Shown here: one piece after another, positions 11,271-21,286 of the stretch | Layout of the letters: every line of letters begins with the position of its first letter | Position numbering within the stretch: position 1 is the stretch's first letter | Assembly (NCBI GenBank): GCA_905221605.1 | Contig: CAJNDS010000078.1 | Location: 146,001-210,000 of the forward strand | Direction: 5' to 3' | Source: Symbiodinium natans | Taxonomy: Eukaryota > Sar > Dinophyceae > Suessiales > Symbiodiniaceae | DNA: 64,000 nt | Notes under the pieces: generated by a model | The model's input: the letters and a program-made list of their open reading frames with translations, nothing else | What the model was told of the DNA's origin: nothing | The model's database searches: none | Translations under genes and position numbers: made by a program

Positions 11271-11584
11271 GGAGAGAGGGAGGTCAACCAGAGATTGTTG
11301 TACAATAGTACACTGTTGCCATATCTCATCCAGGAAGTGCTGAAACTTCGGATCACCGAGTGACCAAGAGGAAACAACAGCGTTGAGGGTGTTTGTTTGG
11401 GACGGTCACAAGCAGGTACACCTCGAGACGTCTCTCAAGGCTTCCCATCTTTGGCCCTAGCTTCGTTGGGTGCAGTAGACCAAAGATGCTGCACCCCCCT
11501 GCGGGAAAATTGAGAGCGAGATGCTGGAGCTCGGCCCAACCTTTTTGGCGTATCCAAGCCCCTTAGCTTAGAATCAGGGTTCAC
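11271..11584. repeat. 314-bp direct repeat, copy A
   Basis: It is nearly identical to 12299-12612 (offset 1,028 bp, three or four substitutions seen by eye). It starts at GGAGAGAGGG right after the CA satellite and ends at ATCAGGGTTCAC, where another CA run begins. It contains an inner short palindrome-like TTGTACAATAGTAC. There is no coding sequence I recognise. Two copies flanking about 714 bp could be LTR-like, but no TG...CA ends or retroelement genes are seen. Confidence 0.85.
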
Positions 11585-12298
11585 ACACACACACACACCC
11601 CTCCTACAAGGAGGGGAGACACAATGCATTCCAAGGCCAAATCCTCCGCCATAGGCCCGTCACCGCCATAGGCCCTCCTCCTCCAGCACCGACCTTAGAA
11701 ATCCTTAGTGTCGTCGTCATTGTCGCATAGGCCCGTCACCGCCATAGGCCCTCCTCCTCCAGCACCGACCTTAGAAATCCTTAGTGTCGTCATCATCGTC
11801 GTCAGACCTCCAGCTGCCATGAAAGGTCCAGGAGCGTCCGGGAGATCCCAGCTGCCAGCGCCGTGACCCAAGGCACCTCCCATCATCGTCGTCGTCGTGG
11901 AGGACCCCCAGCTGCCACAAAGGGCCCAGGAGCATCCCAGGAGGCCCCCGCTGTCAACAGCGACCCAGAGCACCTCTACTAAGTCCGGCAAGAAAGAAAA
12001 CGGTCTAACTATTTGCAACTGAGGGGCAACCGCCGGAAATACGACTCGGGTCGAGACCCACGAATAGAGAGTTAGACCACCTCGTCTCGACTGGGTTTAA
12101 GACACCCTTGTTGGCGACTTTGAGCTTCAGCCGGCGTGGCTGGTACCTCGGGAGAGAGAGAGAATCCGCTCAGAGCACTGGGTGCCTACCAAGGCTCATC
12201 TGGCACTGAAGCCTCTCTGTTTACTTGGGTGATCCCCATCCGGGAATCAGGCAACGCCCAAACGGGTGAATTGCCCTTCGGCGATGAAGCCCACGCAC
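11585..12298. other. spacer between direct repeats, with 76-bp tandem duplication
   Basis: It starts with a short CA run. A 76-bp unit beginning CATAGGCCCGTCACC occurs twice in tandem (11650 and 11726). The + strand then holds CGTCGTC/ATCATCG trinucleotide-rich sequence and inverted ACTCGGGTCGAGACC-like words near 12045. Minus frame 11695-12018 is a low-complexity Gly/Thr reading of these repeats. I see no supported gene. Confidence 0.6.
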
Positions 12299-12612
12299 GG
12301 AGAGAGGGAGGTCAACCAGGGATTGTTGTACAATAGTACACTGTTGCCATATCTCATCCAGGAAGTGCTGAAACTTCGGATCACCGAGTGACCAAGAGGA
12401 AACAACAGCGTTGAGGGTGTTTGTTTGGGACGGTCACAAGCAGGTACACCTGGAGACGTCTCTCAAGGCTTCCCATCTTTGGCCCTAGCTTCGTTGGGTG
12501 CAGTAGACCAAAGATGCTGCACCCCCCTGCGGGAAAATTGAGAGCGAGATGCTGGAGCTCGGCCCAACCTTTTTGGCGAATCCAAGCCCCTTAGCTTAGA
12601 ATCAGGGTTCAC
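12299..12612. repeat. 314-bp direct repeat, copy B
   Basis: Second copy of the 11271-11584 unit, again ending exactly where a CA-type satellite starts (CACTTACACACAC). The shared junction with CA repeats on the right side of both copies suggests that the unit and satellite were duplicated together. Confidence 0.85.
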
Positions 12613-12672
12613 TTACACACACACACACAGACAGACGCACACGTAGAGGCAGGCAGACACACACACACAGAG

Positions 12673-12714
<42 letters not shown>

Positions 12715-13098
12715 CGACAGACAGACAGACAGACGCACACGCACACGCACACGCACATGCACACGCGCACGCGCGCGCACGTGCACGTGCACGCGCACGC
12801 GCGCGCGCGCACGCGCACGCGCACGCGCATGCGCACGCGCACGCACGCGCGCACGCGCACGCACGCGCATGCGCACGCGCACACGCGCACGCGAGGGCGC
12901 GCGCGCGCGCACACGCACACACGCACAGACGCACGGGCACGCACACGCACACGCGCACGGACGCGCGCACGCACGCGCACAATCCCACACACACACACAC
13001 ACACAATCCCACACACCCGGCACAATCCCACACACCCGACACAATCCCACGCGCCCGACACAATCCCACACACCCGACACAATCCCACACCCCCACGC
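12613..13098. repeat. second compound satellite (CAGA, CACG, GCGCAC, CACACAATCC)
   Basis: Order from left to right: CA, (CAGA)n at about 12670-12735, (CACG)/(CGCGCA) zone, then five or six copies of a roughly 16-bp unit containing CACAATCCCACACACC at 12980-13090. It is open in all frames, so the 155-166 codon ORFs here are artefacts. Confidence 0.9.
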
Positions 13099-13159
13099 GC
13101 AACTGTGTGTTTTCAGTGTTTCTTCAGATTGACTGTGCCTTTGACCTCTTATCCTGCTT

Positions 13160-14130
13160 GTCCTGGGTTATATCCCTTGAAGGCATAGGACTTCGGTTTT
13201 CATCCGATGAAGTGTGTGGTGATTTTGCCGTCGTACTCGTCCCTTAGTTTGTCTAGGGCCTAATACCTTCTTGTTGGTCGGGTCATGGCATGCGTGACTT
13301 AATTGCTGGAGTCCATTTTGGTCCTTAATTTGGTTGGAGTCATCATGTACATCCTTGATTACGGTGCGTAACGAACTATCAGTGTCGGTATACACTAGCC
13401 TATCATTTTCATCTTGTTTCTCTTGCAGCTGGATGTATATGTGTACGATTAAGGCCACGGATGCTGTTGGTACTGGGATATCGCCAAAAGATAAAAAAAC
13501 AAAACAAAACAACAACAAAACACAAACGCTAGCGACAACCAGACCGGAAAGAAAAAAACAAAAAAAATAGTTAAACAAAAACAAGAGAAACGCATACCTG
13601 TTTATGAATGCTCACTCCTACTCTATGTCAGGTTTCCTCATAACGTTCAGGAATAGTTCTTCGTTTGTTCATCTTTTGCTTCCTTGCTCTGGCATTACAT
13701 TCAGCAGACGTGCCCGTGGATAATCTGTACGTTTGTCGTGTAACCCTTTAATGTCATAGTGTAGTCTCTCTTTTTTTGTGTACAGTTGTCTAGGCCATTG
13801 ATAAATTTGATGCCTTTGTATGGGAATGCCTGGCACATTGCCAACCCGTTTTGGTTCTTAGCATGCAATCGTTCGTGTATGAAGTTTTTTTGTTTTGATT
13901 TTATTAATGTTCTTCGTTAAAGGGGTTGCTTGCTTCTGCTTTTCTTATCGGTGCTTGGCACACCCCGCCACGAAGTTCGTTTTCAACCATCTTGTAGGTC
14001 ATAAATGAGTTCTGGAACGAGCAGTGTCTAATCCATTAGCCAGCTCCTCCTACAGTTTTTGAGGAAATCACTCAATTAGTAGCACGTCAGATTGCAAGTA
14101 TCGGTCGTGATACTGACCTAGGTTTGTTGT
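13160..14130 (-). pseudogene. protein-primed family-B DNA polymerase remnant
   Basis: On the minus strand, from N to C terminus: an exonuclease-III-type motif YLQSDVLLI at 14077-14100 (Y-x3-D); a motif-A region with AMCQAFPYKGIKFINGLDN at about 13800-13850, whose usual catalytic Asp stretch is mutated; an approach to motif C (IYIQLQEKQDENDRLV) running directly into YTDTDS at about 13375-13392; then NKKVLG, and after a frame change LRDEYDGKITTHFIG and, after a stop, KPKSYAFKG near 13180-13255. The order and spacing match DNA_pol_B_2 (organellar/viral/Polinton type). Several stops and frameshifts, plus an A/C-rich low-complexity patch (13490-13600) where motif B should be, show it is dead. It is cut off at the satellite near 13100. 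Confidence 0.75.
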
Positions 14131-14719
14131 TTACAATGCCCCTCTTATCTAGTTTGTGCCCTGTTTAGTCCCTTCTTCTGCGAAATGGCTGTAGGGTCTT
14201 CGATCTTAGTCGTGATGTTTCACTAAATTAACAACAACCATGTGTGACATTACGACATTACGAGATGAGCATCAGCAATAGGGTTGTAACGTATTTTGTA
14301 GCCTAAATTTCATTGTAGGTATTTCTATACTGTTTTGTGAAGTGACAGTGGTCGGCGATTTGAGTTTTGGCCGGGGTTTTTTGTCGGGTCGAAGCGACGC
14401 GGCATTTAAAACAATGCTTCTTGCCGTTGACTCGCCGTCCACTCAATCTGTTTCTCTTCCTTCATCTTGTCCACAACCTCTGCTTGTACAACCTTCAGAA
14501 CAATAAAGTGTTGCTTCGTCAGTGATGCTATCGACAACATTTATCATAACACCATGCGGTTTATGGTCCAAGTTTATGGTGTTGACAGGTGCGCTTGGTT
14601 CCATTTGATGAAGCCTTGTTAACCTTCACACTGACCTTACATGCAGAAGGGCACTTCCACTTCACTTTCTTGTACCTTTGTTGGAATTTTGATTTGTCGT
14701 CCTCCTTCGGCATAACCGT

Positions 14720-15300
14720 TTATTGAGTTTCATTTGCCATGCATCCGTTGCTAAGAAGTGCTTCTTTGTGAAACCCGCTGGCAATATCTGCAATGAAGTA
14801 GTCTTTCCCTATGCTTGTTTGTAGTTTCGTGATTCCTGCTCCGTTCGGGTTTATTGCATCTGCATAAACATGAACGGAAATAACTCGGTCGGTTGGTTTC
14901 TTCAGAAGTGCGAATGTCTTCATTGGAAGCCGGCAGCTCTACACTATCCCAGTTGGTTACATTATCTTCTGCTGTCGGGGTTGTCTTCATCCCAGAACAT
15001 CTGGATTGGATGCATCATTTGAAGCGATAACCGGCGTCATTCTAAACATTAATGCACGCTTCCTTAGTGGCGATTCCTTTAGGTAATTCAACATATGAAC
15101 CCACTCTTGATTTGTGGGGTTGTACTTGTCATACTGAATGATGATTTTTCGAGGTGGTCCATTCTGCGTCTTGATTTGTTTTGTTGCGAGTTTCCGACCA
15201 TGATGTCTACGTCTGATTCCATCTTTTAACAGCTGTTTTCCGCTTGTCTGGGTTGTTAATTGTGTGAATTTTGCTTGTTCTTCGAAATTCTACCGGTTCT
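14720..15300 (-). pseudogene. fragments of unknown protein in the AT-rich island
   Basis: Two adjoining minus-strand frames look coding: about 15010-15200 with IIIQYDKYNPTNQEWVHML and a basic LRKRALMF stretch, then 14720-14923 with VISVHVYADAINPNGAGI and GKDYFIADIASGFHKEALL. They are out of frame with each other, so at least one frameshift separates them. They lie upstream of the polymerase on the same strand. They may be the polymerase N-terminal part or a separate structural gene of the same element. I do not recognise a family. Confidence 0.4.
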
Positions 15301-15736
15301 TCTATTTCTAGATGTGTGAAAGCAACGTATGTATCAATCCTCATTTTCTCTTCTTATTTAAAAACTCGATTAGTCTTGGTTCTGGATGCTTCATATCCCC
15401 CTATCTAGTTGCCGTTCAAACTGGTGTTATGTGTGAATTTGGACATGAATTGACATAACTTTTGAATGCTCTTATCTCAGCTGTAACCCTTGCGTTTTTC
15501 TAGTAACGTTTTTTTTTTTGCTAATCTTTGTTTTTAATTCTTGTTCTTGCTGCTCCTTTCGTCGCCGTTTTGAATATATCAAATCGTTTGAAACCCTGTG
15601 TTTGGGATGCTGTCCTGGGTTTCGCTGTAAAGTTTGTGTTCGTGTTTTTGTTTATTATGGTGTACTTTTTTCATCTAGAATAGCTATATTTGGTCCTTTG
15701 TTCCTGCGCGTTTTGTGTTGCCTTCGCGACTACTAA

Positions 15737-16085
15737 TTAGATGACCCATTGCATGGCACAGTCCGGATCTACTACATACTTATATTGTCGTGTTTTTTCC
15801 ACGTAGTTTTCGGTAGGATTTTGGGTTGGCGGGTTTGGGATTGGGGGTTTTCGGTTGCAACGTGAAACGGTTGATTCAGTTATGAATAACACGGATGTTC
15901 TAAATGGGTGTTCGGTAGAGATAGTCGAGTGAGTGTATGTGGGCGTGATATCCAAGTAGTGAGTTATGAGTCTGCAGTGAAAGTGTGAAAGTAAAGTTTC
16001 GAAAGAAATGTGTAGCCAGCAATAATGAGTAATGAATGGTGAGTTCCGCTACACAACTCCATGAAGAGAATTTGGGCTGTTCCAC
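15737..16085 (-). pseudogene. further fragment in the AT-rich island
   Basis: The minus frame ending at 15737 reads a Pro/Asn-rich stretch (PPIPNPPTQNPTENY) then VEKTRQYKYVVDPDCAMQWV. A second, overlapping frame covers 15900-16085. The composition is that of a real but decayed protein. No family is recognised. Confidence 0.35.
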
Positions 16086-16324
16086 ACTCAGTATACATCA
16101 ATAGTGTTTCATAGTTTTTGCTGCCGTTGTTGTCTCATGAACATATTCATGCGCAAATTATTCTTCAATGTTTCAACTTCTTTGTTATTCATACATCTCT
16201 ACACGTAACTTGCATTTGTTATCATTTTTTCATCCTTTCACCTTGCAAGCTAAACAGTGCTTGAGCATGAGGTTTTCCATGTTTTTGTTGGGCGTTTTGT
16301 GAGTGTTTGTTTCACTCTGTGGTT

Positions 16325-17165
16325 GTGTGGGGAGGATTTTGTGAGAGCGCACGCGGTCGTGGCGGCAAAGCCCGACAGAGTCCTAAACACATACATTTAG
16401 TCGTCGTTGCTCGAGCGCCACTTTTGTCTTGACTGATGATGTTTAAAATTGTAAACCCATTTTCCCCGGCTTCGGCAGCCGGGCTGGCCCAACAACGTGG
16501 CGTGTAGCAAGCACAACGTGGGTGTGAAGGGGAGGGTTTCAAGGGGTCTCAGGCAGGGGTCTTCGGGGGTTTAAGGGCGGTTTCAGGAAAGGTCCCAGTT
16601 TTTTGCGTGCTTGTTGGCGTGGTCTCCGTGGGAGGTGCCCCGAGTCTGGAACCCCGCAGCATTGCAGGCGGTTTGGGCATGCCCACAGGGCGGGGGCGGG
16701 CGGGGAGGGGGGGGCGGGGACAGGAAGTTTCTGGACGCCTCTCGGCTGCAAGCCACATCAGCTCAGCGGCAAGGGCCGGCATTTGGCCCAAAACAGGCTC
16801 ATGTACCCACGGAATCCACTGACCAGCGCCACCAGCAACCGAAACACGGCCGCTCGAAAACTCAACATCTTAGCGGGGATTCCTGACTTTGATGATAGCA
16901 TAAATTACATATGCTTACATGAACAAAAACCGTTAGCACCATGGAGTCTGCCACATCTAAGAGATGTCGGCGTGTTCTTTACGTCCGCCTACTTGGGGGA
17001 TTCGCGTTCCCTTGCTGCGTGGTTCCGCGATTGATCGGTTATGGGCCTCTGGGCTCCGCACGGCACGGAGACGCCCGGAAACCTGCATGCCGCTCGAGGG
17101 GGAGGGAGGGGGTGTGCCGGGGGTGTCCCAGGGGTGTCCCATTCATTGACACTACGGGAATTACG
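16325..17165. other. G-rich spacer
   Basis: G-rich runs (around 16690-16730 and 17090-17125) on + give Gly/Arg readings and on - Pro-rich readings. A 199-codon + ORF begins at ATG 16941, but it is Cys/Arg/Gly-rich and overlaps a better minus frame further right, so I do not call it. Confidence 0.4.
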
Positions 17166-17169
17166 AGAG

Positions 17170-17451
17170 TTACATGGGTTCACACGGAAATAGTCCAACT
17201 ATGCCCAGCGTGGGGTTTCTGCAAACCAATGGGATTTCACAGGGGTACATGCAGAGGAGGCGTTGTGTTAGCTTGGCGTGCTCCGCGCTGCCGCGGTCGA
17301 GGCATTCGTGTTTTTGCAGCTCTTGATCCGTCCATGTCTCCGATGGAACCTTGTAAGGATTGGCTGTGGAGAAGGCAGCTAGCGAGCCTTTCCAGACCTC
17401 TCCCGTGGCAGGCCAACGGTAGCGTTGAAATGCCCACATGCTTTTTTGCAT
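17170..17451 (-). CDS. candidate exon, unknown protein
   Basis: The minus frame has a convincing composition (WAFQRYRWPATGEVWKGSL, then a charged stretch with TWTDQELQKHECLDRGSAE). It is open through 93 codons. The competing + ORF is rich in Cys/Arg. No domain is recognised and exon borders were not fixed. Confidence 0.35.
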   Translation of the reverse strand: MQKSMWAFQRYRWPATGEVWKGSLAAFSTANPYKVPSETWTDQELQKHECLDRGSAEHAKLTQRLLCMYPCEIPLVCRNPTLGIVGLFPCEPM

Positions 17452-17717
17452 TCTGTCCAGGTGGAATCCCGGCGGTTGTCATTTTCGATTGGGCGGCGGG
17501 CTTACAGTACTGTGTCTTCTTTATGCAGCGGTGCGTATGAAATGGTATGCATATAACACGCCATGCATCAATTCATGCCGTGACTCTCCTCGATGTTCCG
17601 TCTGAGTCTGAGGATGACACACTGTTCCCTACAAGGCATGTCACGGAAGTGGTGAAGGCTGTTCACAACCAGGCCTCGAACTAGCAAGCCTAAATCTGCA
17701 AAGGCTGCCGCAGCTCA

Positions 17718-17771
17718 TCTCTGTCTCTCTGTCTCTCTGTCTCTCTCTCCCTCTTTTTCTCTTTGTCTCTT
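17718..17771 (+). repeat. pyrimidine TCTCTG/TCTC tract
   Basis: A (CTGTCTCT)n-like pyrimidine run lies immediately before the acceptor-like TGCATGTCCAG ending at 17781. It may serve as a polypyrimidine tract for the exon that follows. Confidence 0.7.
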
Positions 17772-17781
17772 GCATGTCCAG

Positions 17782-18154
17782 GAGGGACCTTTGCCACACG
17801 AGTCACCATTCTACGCCGAGCTCAAGGCTGGCCCATGAGAGCACTTTATATGCAAAGGGATGGCTGGCTTCCATATGGCTTCCTGAGCGGTCGGTGCGAG
17901 AGGCTCATGCGCAAGTCGTGGAGTCTATCCTGCTCGCAGCACGAGAGGCTCTGCGTGCACAAACTTTGCAGAGGAAAGACGCCAGACATGGGAACTTTCT
18001 CGGAATGCCATCTGAAGCAGGTCGTCGGTCGCGTCAGCATTGTGACCCTTGCTCGACGGCCTTGGGTGGAGACCTCCGCATCATGGCCAGCTTTGCAGCA
18101 GACGCCGCCTTCAGACTTGCCCCTGAAAGATTCCAGAAGAGTCCGGATCAGTAG
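17782..18154 (+). CDS. candidate exon, Ala/Arg-rich helical protein
   Basis: The exon follows a long pyrimidine tract and a CAG acceptor. The frame reads LAHESTLYAKGWLASIWLPE then VREAHAQVVESILLAAREAL, a long amphipathic helix, and stops at 18154 after FAADAAFRLAPERFQKSP. A second + frame is also open (17763-18350) but is Cys/Arg-rich, as a shadow would be. Function unknown. Confidence 0.4.
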
Positions 18155-18466
18155 GTACCTTCCTGGTGTCGACTTTGACAAGCTCATGCAGGCGCCAACT
18201 ATTGAATTGGTGCGTGCAAGCTTGTGCAGCAAGCTTGTGCAGCTGTGCAATGCTTGGACTGAAAACGGAAGGACCTTGAGATCGAGGTGTTCTATGCACG
18301 TGAACATATCACGCGACCGCACATCTACAATGCAACTTGTTTGCATGTAGATGCGTCGCAGCAGGAGCCGGCTTAGATTGTCGATCTCCGCAGCGAACCG
18401 CCATCGGCACATGGTTGTACACCAAAAGATCAGACATACTGTCGCCTCGGTTCGCTCAGTTCATCT

Positions 18467-19039
18467 TTACATTTCATGGACCTGGAAGCCCCCACAACAA
18501 CTCAGCCGAGGCTCAGTTGGAGGAGGGCGTTGACATGTTCGTGATTGCGAAGCGGAATGTGCAACACGCAGTCCTGCCGTGCACATGAGCCCATTGTCTC
18601 GCATGCCGCATGACTGCCGCTGCTGCGCGTGGGATGTAGTCAGTCCGAGGCAATGCTCAGGTGCCTGCGCAAGATCTATGGTGTGAAAGCGAAGACTGGG
18701 ACCCAATACTCCTGGTTCTTGTTGTGCCGATACTGCTGGTTGCTTGATGGTATTGCTGGCGGCTGCGAATCCACTCTCTGTCTCAGTCTTGTCCTTTTGA
18801 GGGTCCAGCGGTATCCGGCAGAGCATCCTTGAAGTGCTGCTTTTCACATCCCCACAGAAACTGCAGAGAATCCCCCTCCACCGGCTTCCAACGTTGGGTA
18901 ACAAGAAGCTTGCTAATAAATACAAAAACTGCATAAACAAGCATACATGAAAAAATATCCGGATAAGTAAATGAAGACTATATGTACATAGATAGATGCT
19001 CTGCTGTCCGCTTCTGTTGTAGAGGAGAGCCCCCAACAT
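18467..19039 (-). CDS. candidate 190-aa ORF with hydrophobic N-terminus
   Basis: It begins with ATG on the minus strand. Residues about 15-50 are strongly hydrophobic (HLLIRIFFHVCLFMQFLYLL), enough for one or two membrane segments. The remainder is an ordinary Ser/Gln/Pro-containing stretch. The hydrophobic part lies in an AT-rich sequence, so it could be fortuitous. No family is recognised. Confidence 0.3.
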   Translation of the reverse strand: MLGALLYNRSGQQSIYLCTYSLHLLIRIFFHVCLFMQFLYLLASFLLPNVGSRWRGILCSFCGDVKSSTSRMLCRIPLDPQKDKTETESGFAAASNTIKQPAVSAQQEPGVLGPSLRFHTIDLAQAPEHCLGLTTSHAQQRQSCGMRDNGLMCTAGLRVAHSASQSRTCQRPPPTEPRLSCCGGFQVHEM

Positions 19040-20290
19040 TCCTACAGCAGAACAATTAGGCGAGAAGGATGAGCAGGTGTCTCTGGAAGAAAAGCGATTT
19101 TCACAAGGGATCGAAAAGCAACTAACGAATTGAATGGTTTACCATCTTCACCATCTTGTCAAGGCAAATTTCTTTTGCTGCTGAATCACGGGGAGCAACC
19201 TTAAGGGGAGCCCTTTTACAAGAAGCAGGGGACACCCAAAACAGCTAACATCTATCCAATCGAAGAAAACGATGGAGAGGCTCCTTACATTTCTGTGAAT
19301 GCGGAAATCCTCCCAGGGCCACGAAGTGCTAGCCTTTGAAAGCGCCCCTTTTTTTCTAGTGTTGCTTTTCTGCTTGGTGCTTTCACTCCTACGATGTCTT
19401 TTCAGTGGTTCTCCTTGTCAAATTTTCAATCTGATTCCTACTTGCGATAAGCAAGCAAGCCTCCCCGATTAGGTCCCTTGAATCAAAGCAAGCTCCCTTC
19501 TCTCCTTTTGAAATTCTTTTTTTCATGAACCCGACCGATGCTGCTACATGGCTCGAGCAACTCCCCCTTGAGGTGACACCTGCGAAGTATCTCCTCCAGC
19601 AGCCTTCCGATTTTTTCAGCAGCTGCCTGCTGCCTGTATTCTAGTGGGGTGTCTCCCCTTTCCTCGCCATGTCGGGTTTGGAAGAAAGAGTCGAACATCG
19701 TGATGACCTGACCTTGTTCTAGTTCCGTGATGGGTGGGTGGACCCAAGGCAAGGCAGCACAGCAATACAATGGTGGATGAGAAACGATCCGGACAGGGAG
19801 CATTCGGGGTTTCTGGAGTTCGGTTAATTCCTGCAGCGGTGCGCGTGCATTCTGTCCTGGTTCATTTCACAGACTTCGAACCGAACGTGGGCGCGCATTG
19901 CACGCAATGCACACGCAATGCGCGCCTTGCATGTGAGGGGGGCTTTCGGATTCGGGTCAAGCCCAGCAGCAGAAGAGAGATGGTACTGCGAGGGTTCCCC
20001 GTGACATGCTTTTCTCATGTTTTCTCAATTGCAACAAGGAGAAGTGGGCTTCTGAACGCCAGTTGCCGACGATTTGCATGACATGTTTTCACGTACTCCG
20101 TTTCTGCATTTTGCATTTTCTGCAGTCTTGCTTGCGTATCGGCTGATTTCTTGGTCTCTTGCATTCGCATCTCACTTTCAGCTTTTCAGCTTTGCCCGTG
20201 CGTTGACGTGTCAGAGGTGCACAGGTCATGCGCCGATACAATCAGAGCTCAAAGCATAGACATGAGCCATGCATCATGTCATGTGTAATC
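19040..20290. other. unassigned sequence
   Basis: Short ORFs only. A small repeat of GCGCATTGCACGCAATGC-like words occurs near 19890-19925. The stretch 20180-20290 is the likely intron or leader before the HAD-like exon. Confidence 0.4.
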
Positions 20291-20294
20291 GGCC

Positions 20295-20945
20295 ATGCTC
20301 AGGACCATGCACGTGATTTGCGTGGGCGATTCTACGGTTGAGCATCTCGCCATCAAGGAGGTCGCGAGGGCAGCTTTTCCCATCTTGAGGCAGTTCTTTA
20401 TCCTGTATTTGCAGGTAATATTAAGCATGCGACTGTTTGAAGGTCCTCTGGTGCTGTCCACAGGACGCAGTGGGGAAGCGAGTTGCTGGCGCGTGATCCT
20501 GCGCAATGATGTGCCCCCTAGTGCCACCGAACATTGAGGAGGCTGGCAGCTTCTGCAAGACCATCAAGCTGATGCTGGGCCCCTAACTGCATTTGCCTTG
20601 GCCGTCTCATGGCGGATGTTGCTTGGTGACCCATTTGGCAGGTCTGACCCGTCAGTGCAGAATCTCACTGAAGAGTTGCAAGTGCCCCACCACCGACTGT
20701 GATTGAGTGTTTTGCGAAACGCAATTTGCGAACATGACTCAGCGTACTTCGTGCAGGTTCTCACCTCGTGGCTCCAGCAAATTGTCGTTTGCGCAAGAGA
20801 TTTCGACATCAGCTTGCATACTCAGTGGATTTCAGTGCCCACATGTTGCAGTGATCTGCAGCAGACCTGTGGTGCAACTGCAGGCTTTGAGTCGGAGGAC
20901 TTCATGGAGAACATGGCAGCCACTCTCAATGGGGATGCTGACTGA
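20295..20945 (+). CDS. HAD-like dinoflagellate family protein, C-terminal exons
   Basis: Exon pieces on +: 20295-20414 HVICVGDSTVEHLAIKEVAR (the GDS motif of HAD-type folds); 20550-20573 CKTIKLM; 20642-20681 SDPSVQNLTEELQ; 20757-20945 VLTSWLQQIVVCARDFDIS, stopping at TGA. Intron 20682-20756 (75 nt, GT-AG) is phase 0. Intron 20574-20641 (68 nt) joins KTIKLM to SDPSV in phase only with a GC-AG pair. The joined order GDS..E, KT(V/I)KL, DPS, LT.EL, L..W and DFD is what I recall of a family expanded in Symbiodiniaceae (memory, not a search). The usual HAD catalytic DxD lies outside what I can see. The 5' exons and the join between 20414 and 20550 are unresolved. Confidence 0.6.
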
Positions 20946-20949
20946 AAAG

Positions 20950-21260
20950 CCTCCAAGACTGTAGAGACTGCGCCGTGCAGGCATGATGTTTTCCGAACCT
21001 GATGCCGTGCATGCAAGGGTCCCAGGCGACTGTCAGCAAAGACATGTTCGCTGAAGATGCAAGCAGCTTCACATAGAAGGCTCTGGCGCAACCCTTGACC
21101 TTTCTTGCATTGGAGTGCATCGCCCAAGTTCGTGTGTTCCATGTGGTCACCATCGCCAACTCTCCCTGTAGAATCCTGCAAGCCGCCAAACAAATTACCA
21201 ATGCAAGCTCTGCACTCTTGGGTGGTCCAGGCATTTGAACACCAAGGTGCAATGTCCATG
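20950..21260. other. downstream region, antisense ORF present
   Basis: A 145-codon minus ORF (20822-21259) overlaps the HAD-like terminal exon and extends through this stretch. It has fair protein character, but because it overlaps the better-supported + exon I treat it as probable shadow. Part of this stretch is probably 3' UTR. Confidence 0.3.
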
Positions 21261-21286
21261 CTGCATCAGAGTTTCACCACGTATAA

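Larger units (their letters stand above)
13100..16320. mobile_element. AT-rich island, decayed Polinton/virus-like insertion
   Basis: Base composition changes abruptly here: T/A-rich sequence with ATTTTT-type runs, against C/G-balanced flanks. The minus strand carries remnants of a protein-primed family-B DNA polymerase (13160-14130) and, upstream on that strand, further protein-like fragments (14720-15300 and 15737-16085) in shifting frames. The left edge abuts the CA satellite and cuts the polymerase C-terminus. I found no terminal inverted repeats. The best reading is an old, degraded large DNA transposon (Polinton/Maverick) or related dsDNA virus-like insertion. A linear-plasmid origin is an alternative, because such plasmids use the same polymerase type. 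Confidence 0.6.

Noticed and set aside
10363-11377. ORFs of about 290-330 codons on both strands
   Set aside because: They are readings of the alternating ACGC/CACA satellite, which lacks stops in all frames; the sequence is pure low complexity.
11271-12612. LTR retrotransposon with 314-bp LTRs
   Set aside because: The 714-bp interior has no coding domains, the repeats lack TG...CA ends, and no primer-binding site was recognised.
16941-17540. 199-codon + ORF starting at an ATG
   Set aside because: Cys/Arg/Gly-biased composition typical of a shadow, and a better minus-strand frame overlaps it.
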